Positions 35,746 to 45,455 are shown, counted from the stretch's first letter. The stretch: 64,000 nt of DNA from JBGPTF01 sp041490445 (GCA_041490445.1 JBGPTF010000005.1:165274-229273), one strand, 5' to 3'. Made by a program: numbers and translations. The notes: generated by a model from the sequence alone, not told the origin.

Positions 35746-36975
35746 TCAGGCTGTTGCGGCGCGCAGGGATTCCACGGCTTCGACGCGCCCGGCGACGTAG
35801 CGGAACCGCTCGAGCGCGGCCATCTCCACGCCCTGGCGAACGAGCGCAGCGACATCGAGCCTGGCCTCGGCGGCGTCCAGTTCAGCGGCGCCGGCGTGAA
35901 GCGCCGGCGTGCGGGGCAAGAAGACCGGGCAGCAATCGTGGAACGGCTCGGCCGAAATGTCGTAGGTGCCGATCTTCCGGGCGAGGTCAAGAATCTCCTG
36001 TTTGTCCGCTCCGACAAGCGGCCGGAACAGGGTCATGCGGGCCACATCGCCAACGGCGGCCATGTTCTGGAGCGTTTGCGAGGCGACCTGTCCCAGGCTG
36101 TCTCCGGTCACCAGAGCCAGGGCGTGTTCGCGCCGCGCCAGCACTTCAGCGATGCGCAGCATGAAGCGGCGATAGAGCAGCACGCGATAAGTTTCCGGGG
36201 CGTAGCGAACGATTTCGCGCTGGATGGACTCGAAAGGGACGCGGTACAGCTTTGAGGTGAATTGGTAGGGCGTGAGCTGGCGGACGAGTTCGCGCGCCAC
36301 GTGCACGGACGATTCGCCCGGCCGCGCGCCCGTCCCGAAGAAATGCACGAAGTCGAGATGCGCGCCGCGCTTCATCATGCGGTAGGCGGCAACCGCGGAA
36401 TCAAATCCTCCCGAGAGCAGACACATCATCCGCCCGGCAGTATTTGCCGGGAGGCCGCCCGGACCCGGAATCTTTCGCGCATAGACGAGCGCGGGGCCAG
36501 GGGTGATCTCGATGCGACAGGTCACCTCCGGATCGTCGAGGTGCACGCTGACGTCGCGGCCCGCACCGCGCAACCGGTCAAGAAGATAGCTGCCGACGGC
36601 CACTTCCACTTCCGAGGAGCGATGAGGAAAAGTCTTGTCGCTCCGCCGGGCGCGCACTGCAAAAGTCGAAAAGCGCAGCGGTTCGATCTCTTCCCACGCC
36701 GCACGGCACAGGGCTTCGAGATCGCGTTCCACCGGGCGCGCGATCGCGTAATAGGCGATACCGACCACTCGCTCGATCCGCGCGACCGCCTCGCCGACGG
36801 CAGCCGAATCTCTTAGCCGCACGAGCAGCCGATCTCCCGGCCGCTCGATCGCGGTAACCGGAAGCCCCGCAAGGCTCTGCCGGAGCGCCGACACGAGCTT
36901 CGCCAGGAAGAAGCGGCGGTTGCGGCCCTTCAGCCACAGCTCGTGATAATGAACGACGATCGCCGGCGTATTCAT
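35746..36975 (-). CDS. thiI: tRNA 4-thiouridine synthase ThiI, short form without rhodanese domain
   Basis: A 409-residue protein with an NFLD/THUMP region (residues about 1-165) and a PP-loop ATPase domain starting at LLSGGFDSAVAAY (SGGFDS about 188-193). The ThiI-specific block TGDSLGQVASQTLQNM is present. ThiI adenylates U8 of tRNA for thiolation. The C-terminal rhodanese domain of the E. coli enzyme is absent. Cysteines in FHDCCPVFLP remain, so sulfur must come from another carrier. The ATG at 36975 gives the typical family N-terminus; no strong ribosome-binding site. Confidence 0.92.
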   Translation of the reverse strand: MNTPAIVVHYHELWLKGRNRRFFLAKLVSALRQSLAGLPVTAIERPGDRLLVRLRDSAAVGEAVARIERVVGIAYYAIARPVERDLEALCRAAWEEIEPLRFSTFAVRARRSDKTFPHRSSEVEVAVGSYLLDRLRGAGRDVSVHLDDPEVTCRIEITPGPALVYARKIPGPGGLPANTAGRMMCLLSGGFDSAVAAYRMMKRGAHLDFVHFFGTGARPGESSVHVARELVRQLTPYQFTSKLYRVPFESIQREIVRYAPETYRVLLYRRFMLRIAEVLARREHALALVTGDSLGQVASQTLQNMAAVGDVARMTLFRPLVGADKQEILDLARKIGTYDISAEPFHDCCPVFLPRTPALHAGAAELDAAEARLDVAALVRQGVEMAALERFRYVAGRVEAVESLRAATA

Positions 36976-37310
36976 CAGTGGAACAGAGACGAAGTTTTCT
37001 TCATTCAGAGAAGTATAACAGCGCCGCGTGCGGCCTGAGTAGTCTTCGCGTCTTTCGCGGGGCTGCCCGGCGCCGACGCGAGGCCCCGGGCCTTGCCGGG
37101 AGCGCACTGTCCGCCCGGCCGGGTAACTGGAAAGATACAGCCGCCCCTCGTCGAAGTTGTGCCGGAAAATACAGGGGTAGAATCGGCAGCACGTCCAATC
37201 AGGAAAGCTTCGGGCCGGTAATAAATGGCCGCTTCTTTCAGGCGACCAGAAGAGTTGAAGGCGCATCGAATGAAGTGCACCCCAAGCGCCAGTGGGTGCG
37301 GGAGGGGCTC
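36976..37310. other. Intergenic region between divergent thiI and the L13e-like gene
   Basis: No gene is seen. On the minus strand TATACT near 37012 could be the -10 box of thiI, though no good -35 is visible. Confidence 0.35.
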
Positions 37311-37580
37311 ATGTGGAACCGGCGAGACTGGGATGAGTTTTTCGAGATCGTGGGAAAGCGCTGGAGCGGCCTCCGTCCGCCCCGCCCCGTGGCGGTTTCG
37401 GGCCACAACCGGCTCACGCCCACGGAAGGCTATAGCCTCGCCGAGCTCGACGATGCCGGAATCAGTCTGGAGCAGGCGGAGCGCTTCGGATTGCCCGTGG
37501 ATGCCGGACGGGTTGGTTCGTACGGCTTGAACGTTTCTGCGCTGCGTGACTTCGCTCGCACGGCGCGCGCGCGCGTCTGA
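37311..37580 (+). CDS. Small protein with ribosomal L13e-like domain
   Basis: An 89-residue protein. Residues about 38-85 (EGYSLAELDDAGIS...AERFGLPVDAGRV...NVSALRDF) resemble the end of eukaryotic/archaeal ribosomal protein L13e (GFSLEELRVAGI..ARTIGISVDPRRRN..NVQRLKEY). The N-terminal part (MWNRRDWDEFFEIVGKRW) is Trp-rich. GGGAGGGG 4 nt before the ATG fixes the start. Bacteria have no L13e ribosomal protein, so a role on the ribosome is not implied; it may be a small nucleic-acid-binding protein. The similarity was judged by eye. Confidence 0.65.
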   Translation: MWNRRDWDEFFEIVGKRWSGLRPPRPVAVSGHNRLTPTEGYSLAELDDAGISLEQAERFGLPVDAGRVGSYGLNVSALRDFARTARARV

Positions 37581-37612
37581 TCCCCACCGGTTTCCCTTAC
37601 GTAGCACCCCCC

Positions 37613-37640
37613 TTGACGTCTCTGGCGGAATCTGTAAACT
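37613..37640 (+). promoter_or_regulatory. Predicted promoter of the 94-aa protein
   Basis: TTGACG (37613-37618), a 16-nt spacer and TAAACT (37635-37640), placing the transcript start only about 7 nt before the ATG at 37655. Confidence 0.5.
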
Positions 37641-37654
37641 GCCCTTTTCGCGAC

Positions 37655-37939
37655 ATGGCGACCGCGTCCAATCCGCTGGATGACACGCTGCGGGAGCTGG
37701 AGTTTCCGCAGCGGGAGGCTGCCTTTTTTTATGGGTTGTTTCTGCGCGGGCATTCGCCGGAGCAGTTGCGGCGCGATATCGAGGTTCCGGCTGTGGTGCT
37801 CGCGAAGTGGGACCGGGAAACGGCACGCGAGCCCGAGCTGCGGCCGCTGGTCGAGCGGATTGTGGAGTACCGCCGGCACGTCCTTGCCATTTTTGAAGCG
37901 CTGGTCGGGATCGATTCGACTACCCAGCGCCTGCAGTAG
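37655..37939 (+). CDS. Small protein of unknown function
   Basis: A 94-residue, mostly helical protein. LRELEFPQREAAFFYGLFLRGHSPEQLRRDIEVPAVVLAKWDRE has the look of a helix-turn-helix that senses order of helices (SPEQLRRDIEVPAVVLAKW). No ribosome-binding site precedes the ATG and the predicted transcript start is very near, so translation may be leaderless. Family not recognised. Confidence 0.55.
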   Translation: MATASNPLDDTLRELEFPQREAAFFYGLFLRGHSPEQLRRDIEVPAVVLAKWDRETAREPELRPLVERIVEYRRHVLAIFEALVGIDSTTQRLQ

Positions 37940-37973
37940 CTTTCCGCCCCGTCTCTGCTTCTCTCCCGGCTCG

Positions 37974-38003
37974 TTGACTCCGCGCCAGTCGCTCGTTTAC
38001 ACT
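37974..38003 (+). promoter_or_regulatory. Predicted promoter of tRNA-Asn
   Basis: TTGACT (37974-37979), 17-18 nt, then TTACACT. It lies about 45 nt upstream of the mature tRNA 5' end. Confidence 0.55.
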
Positions 38004-38046
38004 GCGATGGTTCAACGTACCGGTGCTCTTCTGCCCGGCGTTCCGC

Positions 38047-38121
38047 TCCCCGGTAGCTCAATGGTAGAGCATTCGGCTGTTAACCGAAGGGTTGCTAGTT
38101 CGAATCTAGCCCGGGGAGCCA
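38047..38121 (+). tRNA. tRNA-Asn (GTT)
   Basis: A 75-nt cloverleaf. The acceptor arms TCCCCGG / CCGGGGA are perfectly paired. The anticodon stem TTCGG/CCGAA closes the loop CTGTTAA with anticodon GTT. T-arm CTAGTTCGAATCTAG, discriminator G and encoded CCA. Confidence 0.97.
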
Positions 38122-38294
38122 GACTTTCTCCGCCAATTCAACCTCTTACGCAATTGGTGATGATGACTGACACCGGCCGTAGCCGGAGGCAGCTCCGAGC
38201 GCTTCGCGAAGAGTCCAAAACCGAATCCGGCCTGCCCGGCAGCCTTTATCTGAAACGTTACGTCGTGTTTCGCCCCGCCAGGTACGGAATGTGA

Positions 38295-41200
38295 TCACTG
38301 CGGCTGCACGGTGACGATGCGCAGGACGCTTGAGCTCTGCAGCACTTTGTTGTAGGCAGGCGTTGCGTGCGCATTGAGGTCGCTGATGGCGGCTTTCACT
38401 TCTTCGAGCTGCCGGTGCAGCAACGCATAGACTTCCAACTCGGGTTGCGTTGGTTTGAAATCCGAATTTCCCGAGACATCTCCGCCGCCGGTCCCTACTT
38501 CTGCCCCGAGCCAAATGAATTTGAGGTACAGGCCGAGCGGTCCCCGGAAAGACTTTTCATCTCCTTCGGCGATGGTCGGATGCAGCAGCTTATCTTCCGC
38601 GAGGCGGTACTGCTCATCCAGCTTGGAAGTGGCGTCGAGCAATGATTTCTCCGCTTTGTTTTCCAACAAAATCTTCGTGGTGTCCTCAAGCTGTTTGCGA
38701 GTCCATTCCACCTGATTGATGAGCCGCGCGGATTCATCGGCGTCGCTGTAAATCTTGTAGGAAAGGCCAGAGGACTCCATCACGTCCTGCTCGCTCGCGG
38801 CAGTGCCGGGATCTTTCAACACGATCATCTTTTGCGTCTGCGTCTGGCCGCCTGCCTCGAGCTTGATGGTGTAGGCGCCCGGCGGAACCAGTGGCGCATC
38901 TATGTCCTGCCTTCCGACGCCATAATAGAAAATGGGGCGAGTGTCCTTGCCTGTAAAGCGCTTTTCCTCCCAGATGTGAGGATTGCCCGGAGGCGTGGTT
39001 CGGAGCGCGACCTTCAGAATCGGTTCATAGCGCAGGTTCCACCAGACACGGTTGATTCCTGGATGGTTTGTTGGCTTCAGTTTGCGGACCTGCTTGCCAT
39101 CCGAGTCGAGGACCACGAGGCTGAACTTCTCTTTCGGAACCTCAGCTTTGAGAAAGTAGTTGATGTCGCCGCCGTAGGGAGGATTTTTTCCGGTGCTTGC
39201 TCCTGCCGGGGCCATATCCCGCTTGAGGCCGGCGCGCAGGCGGTACGCGGGGCGGACGGCGAACAAATGCGCGGCGGAGTCCATTACCTGCGGCTGCATC
39301 TGCTGCAGGGGTGTAATGTCGTCCAGAATCCAGAAACCTCGGCCATAGGTGCCCACAACCAAGTCATTGAACTGCGGCTGGATGGTGAGCCAATGGACCG
39401 GAGCGTGGGGCAAGTTCTGCTGGAAAGATTGCCACTGCCCGCCGTCGTCGAATGACACATAGAGCCCGTTTTCGGTTCCTGCATAGAGCAGCCCCTGCCT
39501 GAAGGGGTCTTCACGAACGACGTGGGTGTAGCTCAACTGCGAACTGGGAATGCCGTTCGTAATGCGTGTCCAGGTTTTGCCGAAGTCTGCGGTTTTGTAG
39601 AGGTAGGGATCACGAATGTCGACTTGATGCCCGTCGTAGGCGACGTAGCACGTGCCGGCCGCGTACTTCGAAGGCTCGATGCTGCTGACGGTCATCTTCT
39701 GCGGCAATTCCGGAAGATGCGAGGTCACGTTGCTCCAGTTTTTTCCGCCATCGCGTGTGAGCTGCAACTGTCCATCGTTGGTCCCCGCCCAAATCTGACC
39801 TTTCTCCAAGGGAGACTCGGCGATGGCAAAGACGACTCCGGCGTATTCGACGCTGAGATTGTCGATGGTCAGCCCGCCCGAATCTCCCATCATGGCGGGA
39901 TCGTTCCGTGTGAGGTCGGGGCTGATCGTCTGCCAGGTCTGGCCGCCGTCCGTCGTTTTGTGGACAAACTGGCTGCCGACGTAGATGGTGTTGTGATCGT
40001 GAGGTGAGATCGCAATGGGATACGTCCAGTTCATGCGCAGCTTCACTTGCCCCGCATTGGCACCCATGGTGCGATCCGGCCAGACGCTTACGGTTCGGGC
40101 GTGGCCCGTCCTCAGGTCCACGCGCTCGGTCACGCCAGCGTAGCAGCCGCCCCAGACGATGTTGTTGTCCACGGGATCCGGCATGTTCCAGCCTGTTTCG
40201 CAGCCGGCCGTCGTGGTCCACTGACTCGCACTGATGCCTTCTTCACCGACGGCATTGCTCGGGCCCCGCTGCGGCGACCCATCCTGCATCTGGCCATAAA
40301 CGTAGTAGGGGATGCGGTTATCGGTTGCCACGTGATACATCTGCGCGATTGGCAAGCGAATCCGCTTCCAGTCGCGTCCGCGCTCCGTGCTGATGAGCAC
40401 GCCGCCGTCGTTCCCAATCATCATGCGATTGGGATTGGCCGGATCCGCCCACATGTCGTGGTTATCACCGCCGCAACGTTCAGCGCTACGCTCCGCTTCG
40501 CTTCCTCCTTCCAATCCTGATTCGGAAGCAAGATCCGGGGGCGCAGGATTATCTCCCGGGCAGCGCATGTGGTCGGTGGTCAGGCCTCCGTCGAACGTCA
40601 CGTTGATGCCGTTCGAGGGGAAATACACCTCATTTTCGTTGTCGGGCATGACCAACATCCACGTGTAGTAGTGCGGACGTTCATTCAGGAGGCGGCTGTA
40701 GTTCACAACCCTCCAGGTGAGGCCGCCTGTGTCGGAGCGCCAGAGCGTTCCACCCTGGCCTGTTTCGATCAGACTGTAGACGCGCCTGTCATCGCTGGGC
40801 GCGAAGCTCACAGCGATCTTTCCCAGCGGCGACTCTGGAAGACCGTGACCGGTCAGGCGAGTCCACATATCTCCGCCATCATTTGTGACGAAAAGACCAC
40901 TGCCCGGCCCACCGCTTTTTCTACCCCAGGTCTTGATGTCAATCTGCCACATACCCGCAATCAGCTTCTGTGGATTTTTTGGATCGATCGTCAGATCGGA
41001 AGCGCCGGTGTTTTCATCCACAAACAGAATTCGCTGCCACGTTTTACCGCCATCCTTGGTCCGAAAAATACCGCGCTCCTGTTGCGGCCCATAGCAGGTG
41101 CCGAGAGCGGCGGCGTAGACAATATCCGGGTTGCTGGGATCGATGATGATGCGACCGATGCGGCCCGTCTTTTCCAGGCCCAGATGCGCCCACGTCTTCC

Positions 41201-41618
41201 CGCCGTCCACCGACTTGTAGATCCCGTCGCCGAGCGAAACATTGCTGCGGATAAATGTTTCTCCGGTACCAACCCAGACGATGCTGTGATTGGAAGGCGC
41301 AATGGCGATCGCTCCAATGGACTGCGCAGATTCCTTGTCAAACACCGGATACCAATGGTCTCCGCCATCGAAGGATTTCCAGACGCCGCCTGACGCTGCG
41401 CCCGCGAAATACACGTTCGGATCTCCAGGCACACCTACAACGGAAGAGACGCGATTCCCCGGAGGACCAATGAATCGGTACTGGAGTTTTTCGAAGATGT
41501 TCGCTTGCTTTGGCTGCTTCGCAGGAGCGGAGCCCTGCGGGCGAGCGGAGACAAGAACAGCGGCCGAGAGAACCACAACCCACGGCAAGATTCGTGACCA
41601 GCGCTTGCAAAGATTCAC
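38295..41618 (-). CDS. Large secreted BNR/sortilin-like repeat protein
   Basis: An about 1107-residue protein with a signal segment (WVVVLSAAVLVSA) and many BNR-type turns of the S-x-D-x-G-x-x-W kind: SFDGGDHW, SVDGGKTW, TKDGGKTW, TNDGGDMW, TTDGGQTW, TRDGGKNW. These form beta-propellers related to sortilin (VPS10) and plant photosystem-assembly-like domains over residues about 30-800. A C-terminal region of about 280 residues ends helically. Proteins of this type are abundant in Acidobacteriota; their substrate is unknown. The start is GTG at 41618, with GGAGG 5 nt upstream. A 66-bp in-frame insertion is likely at 40470-40535. Confidence 0.85.
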   Translation of the reverse strand: MNLCKRWSRILPWVVVLSAAVLVSARPQGSAPAKQPKQANIFEKLQYRFIGPPGNRVSSVVGVPGDPNVYFAGAASGGVWKSFDGGDHWYPVFDKESAQSIGAIAIAPSNHSIVWVGTGETFIRSNVSLGDGIYKSVDGGKTWAHLGLEKTGRIGRIIIDPSNPDIVYAAALGTCYGPQQERGIFRTKDGGKTWQRILFVDENTGASDLTIDPKNPQKLIAGMWQIDIKTWGRKSGGPGSGLFVTNDGGDMWTRLTGHGLPESPLGKIAVSFAPSDDRRVYSLIETGQGGTLWRSDTGGLTWRVVNYSRLLNERPHYYTWMLVMPDNENEVYFPSNGINVTFDGGLTTDHMRCPGDNPAPPDLASESGLEGGSEAERSAERCGGDNHDMWADPANPNRMMIGNDGGVLISTERGRDWKRIRLPIAQMYHVATDNRIPYYVYGQMQDGSPQRGPSNAVGEEGISASQWTTTAGCETGWNMPDPVDNNIVWGGCYAGVTERVDLRTGHARTVSVWPDRTMGANAGQVKLRMNWTYPIAISPHDHNTIYVGSQFVHKTTDGGQTWQTISPDLTRNDPAMMGDSGGLTIDNLSVEYAGVVFAIAESPLEKGQIWAGTNDGQLQLTRDGGKNWSNVTSHLPELPQKMTVSSIEPSKYAAGTCYVAYDGHQVDIRDPYLYKTADFGKTWTRITNGIPSSQLSYTHVVREDPFRQGLLYAGTENGLYVSFDDGGQWQSFQQNLPHAPVHWLTIQPQFNDLVVGTYGRGFWILDDITPLQQMQPQVMDSAAHLFAVRPAYRLRAGLKRDMAPAGASTGKNPPYGGDINYFLKAEVPKEKFSLVVLDSDGKQVRKLKPTNHPGINRVWWNLRYEPILKVALRTTPPGNPHIWEEKRFTGKDTRPIFYYGVGRQDIDAPLVPPGAYTIKLEAGGQTQTQKMIVLKDPGTAASEQDVMESSGLSYKIYSDADESARLINQVEWTRKQLEDTTKILLENKAEKSLLDATSKLDEQYRLAEDKLLHPTIAEGDEKSFRGPLGLYLKFIWLGAEVGTGGGDVSGNSDFKPTQPELEVYALLHRQLEEVKAAISDLNAHATPAYNKVLQSSSVLRIVTVQPQ
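40470..40535 (-). repeat. Probable in-frame 66-bp insertion in the BNR protein gene
   Basis: Between NPAPP and GDNHDMW the protein gains about 22 residues of unusual Glu/Ser/Arg/Gly composition (DLASESGLEGGSEAERSAER...). The DNA (AGCGCTACGCTCCGCTTCGC...) has the repetitive look of an intergenic repeat. The rest of the family normally has GD(N/H)H(D/A)(L/M)W with no such spacer; this is from memory of the family. Confidence 0.45.
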
Positions 41619-42043
41619 AGGAACCTCCGAACGAACGCTCATCGCCGGCACGAAAACCGCTCTCGCGCAAGCGAAGGACTAAAGGCGGGAAATTTATAGC
41701 ATTGTCCGCCACAACGCAAACAAGCTCTCTGGCTTGATTTGCGCCCGGCAGCGACTTCATTTGGGAAGCACCTTACGACCGGAGGATTCCTGATTGGATT
41801 ACTGGAGGAATCGGGATGCGAATAAGTTCGCTGCGACCGCGATCGCCCTCAGCTCTACAGATGTTGCCGGATGCCGCAGGCAGAATGAGAGCCGCGTTCG
41901 CGGGGTCTTCCCGCGCGTGCAGAGAAATCGGAGCGGCGACCTTTCGTATCCCGCGAGACCTGCACCGGGTGCCTCGCGTCCGAGAGACATTCCTAGAATC
42001 TCCGCCCCGCAATCGGTAAGATAAACGCCCCGGAGGTGACGTG
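41619..42043. other. Intergenic region between divergent genes
   Basis: No supported gene. It holds the upstream regions of the BNR protein gene and the Tricorn gene. The ribosome-binding site CGGAGG at 42031-42036 belongs to the latter. Confidence 0.35.
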
Positions 42044-45000
42044 ATGATTCGTCCTTGTAAAGCTCTGTTGTTCTGTGCGATGGGATTGGCGCTGGCCGGC
42101 GCCTGCCATGCCCAGGAGATGACGGAAGGGCGGCTGATGCGCTTCCCGGACATTCATAGGGACAAGATTGTCTTCAGCTACGGCGGCGATCTGTGGCTGA
42201 CGTCGGCGCAGGGCGGCGTGGCGCGGCGCATCACGACTCATCCTGGCCTGGAACTCTTTCCCAAATTTTCTCCCGACGGCAAGTGGGTCGCATTTACGGC
42301 GCAGTACGACGGCAATTTCAATATCTATGTGATGCCTGCCGAAGGCGGTGAGCCGAGACAGATCACATTCCTCCCCGACATTGCCAAGATCAACGAACGC
42401 ATGGGGCCGAACAATGAAGTAATCAACTGGTTCCCGGACAGCAAGCACATCCTTTTTCTTTCGCGCCGCGACACGTTCAACGACTGGTTCGGCCGGCTGT
42501 TCAGCGTCAGCATTGACGGCGGACTGCCCGTGCGCGTGCCGCTCGACAAGGGCGGCTTGACCTCGTTTTCGCCGGACGGCAAGCAGATTGCCTACAACCG
42601 CATCTTCCGAAACTTCCGCACCTGGAAGCGATACCGCGGCGGCATGCAACAGCAGATTTCCATCTACGGCCTCTCCAACAATCACTACGAGCAGATCAAC
42701 GATCCCGAAGGCAACGACACGTTTCCGATGTGGCACGGCGACACGATTTACTTCGACTCCGATCGCGGCCCCGACCATCGAATGAATATCTTCGCCTACA
42801 GCCTGAAGACGAAACAGATGCGGCAGCTCACGCAGTACAAGGATTTCGACGTGAACTGGCCGAGCCTGGGGCCGGATTCCATCATTTTTGAAAACGGCGG
42901 CTACATGTACGTTTTCGACCTGGCGACGGAGAAAACACACAAACTGACGCTATATCTGCCCGGTGACCGGGATCTCGCGCGAAAGCACTGGGCGAACGTC
43001 AGCAAATGGGTCACCGACTTCGATCTCTCTCCGGAAGGGAAGCGGGCGGTGTTTGCTGCGCGCGGGGACGTTTTTACGGTTCCGGCGAAGGAAGGCAGCA
43101 TCCGCCACCTGACGCAGACGCCGGGAATCCGGGAGAAGAATGTGACGTGGTCGCCGGACGGACGGTGGATCGCTTATCTCTCCGATCGCTCCGGCGAGGA
43201 CGAGCTCTACATCCTTCCACAGGATGGAACGGGGCAGGAGACCCGCGTGACGACGGACGGTACGGTCTTCCGGCTCGCACCGGCCTGGTCGCCGGACAGC
43301 AAGAAATTGTTGTACGCGGACAAGTCGCTGCGGCTTTTCTACGTGGACATCAACGACAAGAAGGCCGTCCTGATCGATCAGGGAAAGTATGCCGACCTGA
43401 CGGATTACTCCTGGTCTCCCGACAGCCAGTGGGTGGCGTACGCCAAGGCCGCGGAAAACGGCTATGGCGTCGTGTATTTCTATTCGCTTGCGGACAAGAA
43501 GATCACCCCGGTCACCACGAGCTTCACGAATAGCTGGGGCCCGGTTTTCGATCCGGGCGGCAAGTATCTCTATTTCTTGTCGAACCGCGATTACAACGAA
43601 GTGCTCGGCGTGTACGATTTCGAGTTCTCGAATCCGAAGGCGACGCGCGTGTACGTCGTGACGCTGCGGGCCGACACGCCCTCGCCGTTTGCGCCGCGCA
43701 GCGACGAAGAACCCATCAAGAAGGCTGAAGCGGCCAGCAAAGACGAGAAAATCGAAAAGGCCGAGGCCAAGGAAGGCGAAAAAGAGAAAGTCGAGCCGTT
43801 CCGCATCGATCTTGCCGGCATCGGCGATCGCGTCGTGGGCCTGCCGATACCACCTTCGAATATCGGGGCCATGCTCGCGGCGAAAGATATGGTCTACTAC
43901 ACGACTTTCCCCATCGCCGGACTTTCCGGGCCGGTGCCCGGCGAGGACCGCGAGATCCACGTGTTCGACATGAAGGAGCGCAAGGACAGCGTGCTCCTTT
44001 CCGGCGCGGGCGCCTTTGCTCTTTCTTTCGATGGGAAGAAGCTGCTCTATGCAGCGCCGCGCCAGGGCGGTGGCGACGAAGGTGGCGGCGAGACCAGGGT
44101 TTACGGAATCATTGACGCAGCGCCGCCGCAGGGCGGCCCGCACCACATTGGCGATGGCGCGCTGAATCTGGCTGGCATGCGGATGGAAATTGATCCGCGC
44201 GCCGAATGGAAACAGATGTTTTATGAAGTGTATCGCCAGGAGCGCGATTACTTTTTCGAGGTTTCGATGAACGGGATCAACTGGGCCGCCGAGCGCGACA
44301 AATACGCCCAGCTTTTGCCGCACATCGCCGACCGCTACGATCTCACGTACGTTCTCGGCGAGTTTGTGGGCGAGCTAGCCAACTCGCACACGTACGTCGG
44401 TGGCGGGGATTCCCCTGACCTGAAGCCGGTCAACGTCGGTGTGCTCGGCGTGGATTTCGAGGCCGACACGGCGAGTAGCCGCTACCGCCTCAAGAAGATT
44501 TACCACGGCCAGAACTGGGATTCGTCTCACCGCTCGCCGCTTACCGAGCCGGGCGTGGACGTGAAAGAAGGCGATTACCTGCTTGCCGTCAACGGCCGGC
44601 CGCTGCGAGTGCCGGAGAATCCGTACGAATCGTTTGTCAACACAGTCGGCCAGAACGTGACGCTGACGGTGAATGCGAAGCCCAGCGAGGAGGGCGCGCG
44701 AACTGTAATAGTGAAGCCCATCGGCAGCGAGTTTGGGCTGCGCTATCTCGATTGGGTTGAGACGAACCGCCGGAAAGTGGAACAGGCTACCGGCGGCCGC
44801 GTGGGCTACATCTACATCCCGGACATGTCCACCGACGGATTGAATGAATTCGTGCGGCAGTTCTTCCCGCAGATCCGCAAGGAAGGGCTGATCATTGACG
44901 TGCGCTACAACGGCGGCGGGTTCGTGGATCAGATTATCTTCGAGCGGCTGCGGCGCGTGCTCGCCGGTATGGAATCGGCGCGCAACTTTGAGCCGGGAAC

Positions 45001-45415
45001 CATTCCCGAGGTCGTCTTTTACGGCTCGATGGCCTGCATCACGAACGAATACGCGGCATCCGACGGCGACTTCTTTACCTATTATTTCAAGCAGTACAAG
45101 CTCGGCCCTGTGATCGGCATGCGCACCTGGGGCGGGGTGCGCGGCATCCGCGGTGAGATTCCATTGCTCGATGGCGGCTACATCACGCGGCCGGAATTTT
45201 CGCTCTACGGCCTCGATAGCCAGTGGCTCATTGAGAATCGCGGCGTTCAGCCGGACATCGTCCTGGACAATACGCCCGACCAGGTGATGAAGGGACGTGA
45301 CCCGCAACTCGAAAAGGCCATCGAACTGGTGATGAAGGATATCCAGGAGCATCCGAAGAAGCTCCCGCCGCGGCCGGCGGATCTACCGGCGTATCCGAAA
45401 GGGCCGGGGCTCTAG
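42044..45415 (+). CDS. Exported Tricorn-type protease (S41 family)
   Basis: A 1123-residue protein with a signal peptide (MIRPCKALLFCAMGLALAGACHAQ). WD40/TolB-like beta-propellers follow (residues about 30-330 and 335-600: FSPDGKWVAFTA, WSPDGRWIAYLSDRSGEDEL), with a charged Lys/Glu linker at about 560-585. Then come a helical C1 domain, a PDZ domain (EGDYLLAVNGRPL) and the C2 catalytic domain. The Ser-His pair in LANSHTY is about residues 781-782 and the nucleophile in NEYAASDGD is about Ser1006, matching Tricorn. It degrades oligopeptides, here probably in the periplasm. CGGAGG is 7 nt from the ATG at 42044; GTG at 42041 is also possible. Confidence 0.93.
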   Translation: MIRPCKALLFCAMGLALAGACHAQEMTEGRLMRFPDIHRDKIVFSYGGDLWLTSAQGGVARRITTHPGLELFPKFSPDGKWVAFTAQYDGNFNIYVMPAEGGEPRQITFLPDIAKINERMGPNNEVINWFPDSKHILFLSRRDTFNDWFGRLFSVSIDGGLPVRVPLDKGGLTSFSPDGKQIAYNRIFRNFRTWKRYRGGMQQQISIYGLSNNHYEQINDPEGNDTFPMWHGDTIYFDSDRGPDHRMNIFAYSLKTKQMRQLTQYKDFDVNWPSLGPDSIIFENGGYMYVFDLATEKTHKLTLYLPGDRDLARKHWANVSKWVTDFDLSPEGKRAVFAARGDVFTVPAKEGSIRHLTQTPGIREKNVTWSPDGRWIAYLSDRSGEDELYILPQDGTGQETRVTTDGTVFRLAPAWSPDSKKLLYADKSLRLFYVDINDKKAVLIDQGKYADLTDYSWSPDSQWVAYAKAAENGYGVVYFYSLADKKITPVTTSFTNSWGPVFDPGGKYLYFLSNRDYNEVLGVYDFEFSNPKATRVYVVTLRADTPSPFAPRSDEEPIKKAEAASKDEKIEKAEAKEGEKEKVEPFRIDLAGIGDRVVGLPIPPSNIGAMLAAKDMVYYTTFPIAGLSGPVPGEDREIHVFDMKERKDSVLLSGAGAFALSFDGKKLLYAAPRQGGGDEGGGETRVYGIIDAAPPQGGPHHIGDGALNLAGMRMEIDPRAEWKQMFYEVYRQERDYFFEVSMNGINWAAERDKYAQLLPHIADRYDLTYVLGEFVGELANSHTYVGGGDSPDLKPVNVGVLGVDFEADTASSRYRLKKIYHGQNWDSSHRSPLTEPGVDVKEGDYLLAVNGRPLRVPENPYESFVNTVGQNVTLTVNAKPSEEGARTVIVKPIGSEFGLRYLDWVETNRRKVEQATGGRVGYIYIPDMSTDGLNEFVRQFFPQIRKEGLIIDVRYNGGGFVDQIIFERLRRVLAGMESARNFEPGTIPEVVFYGSMACITNEYAASDGDFFTYYFKQYKLGPVIGMRTWGGVRGIRGEIPLLDGGYITRPEFSLYGLDSQWLIENRGVQPDIVLDNTPDQVMKGRDPQLEKAIELVMKDIQEHPKKLPPRPADLPAYPKGPGL

Positions 45416-45455
45416 CGGGCGTATTCTTGAAAACTCCAGTCGCGCATCATTCCGA

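Noticed and set aside
42950..44323. 457-codon open frame antisense to the Tricorn gene
   Set aside because: Shadow frame. The Tricorn reading is continuous and has all domains.
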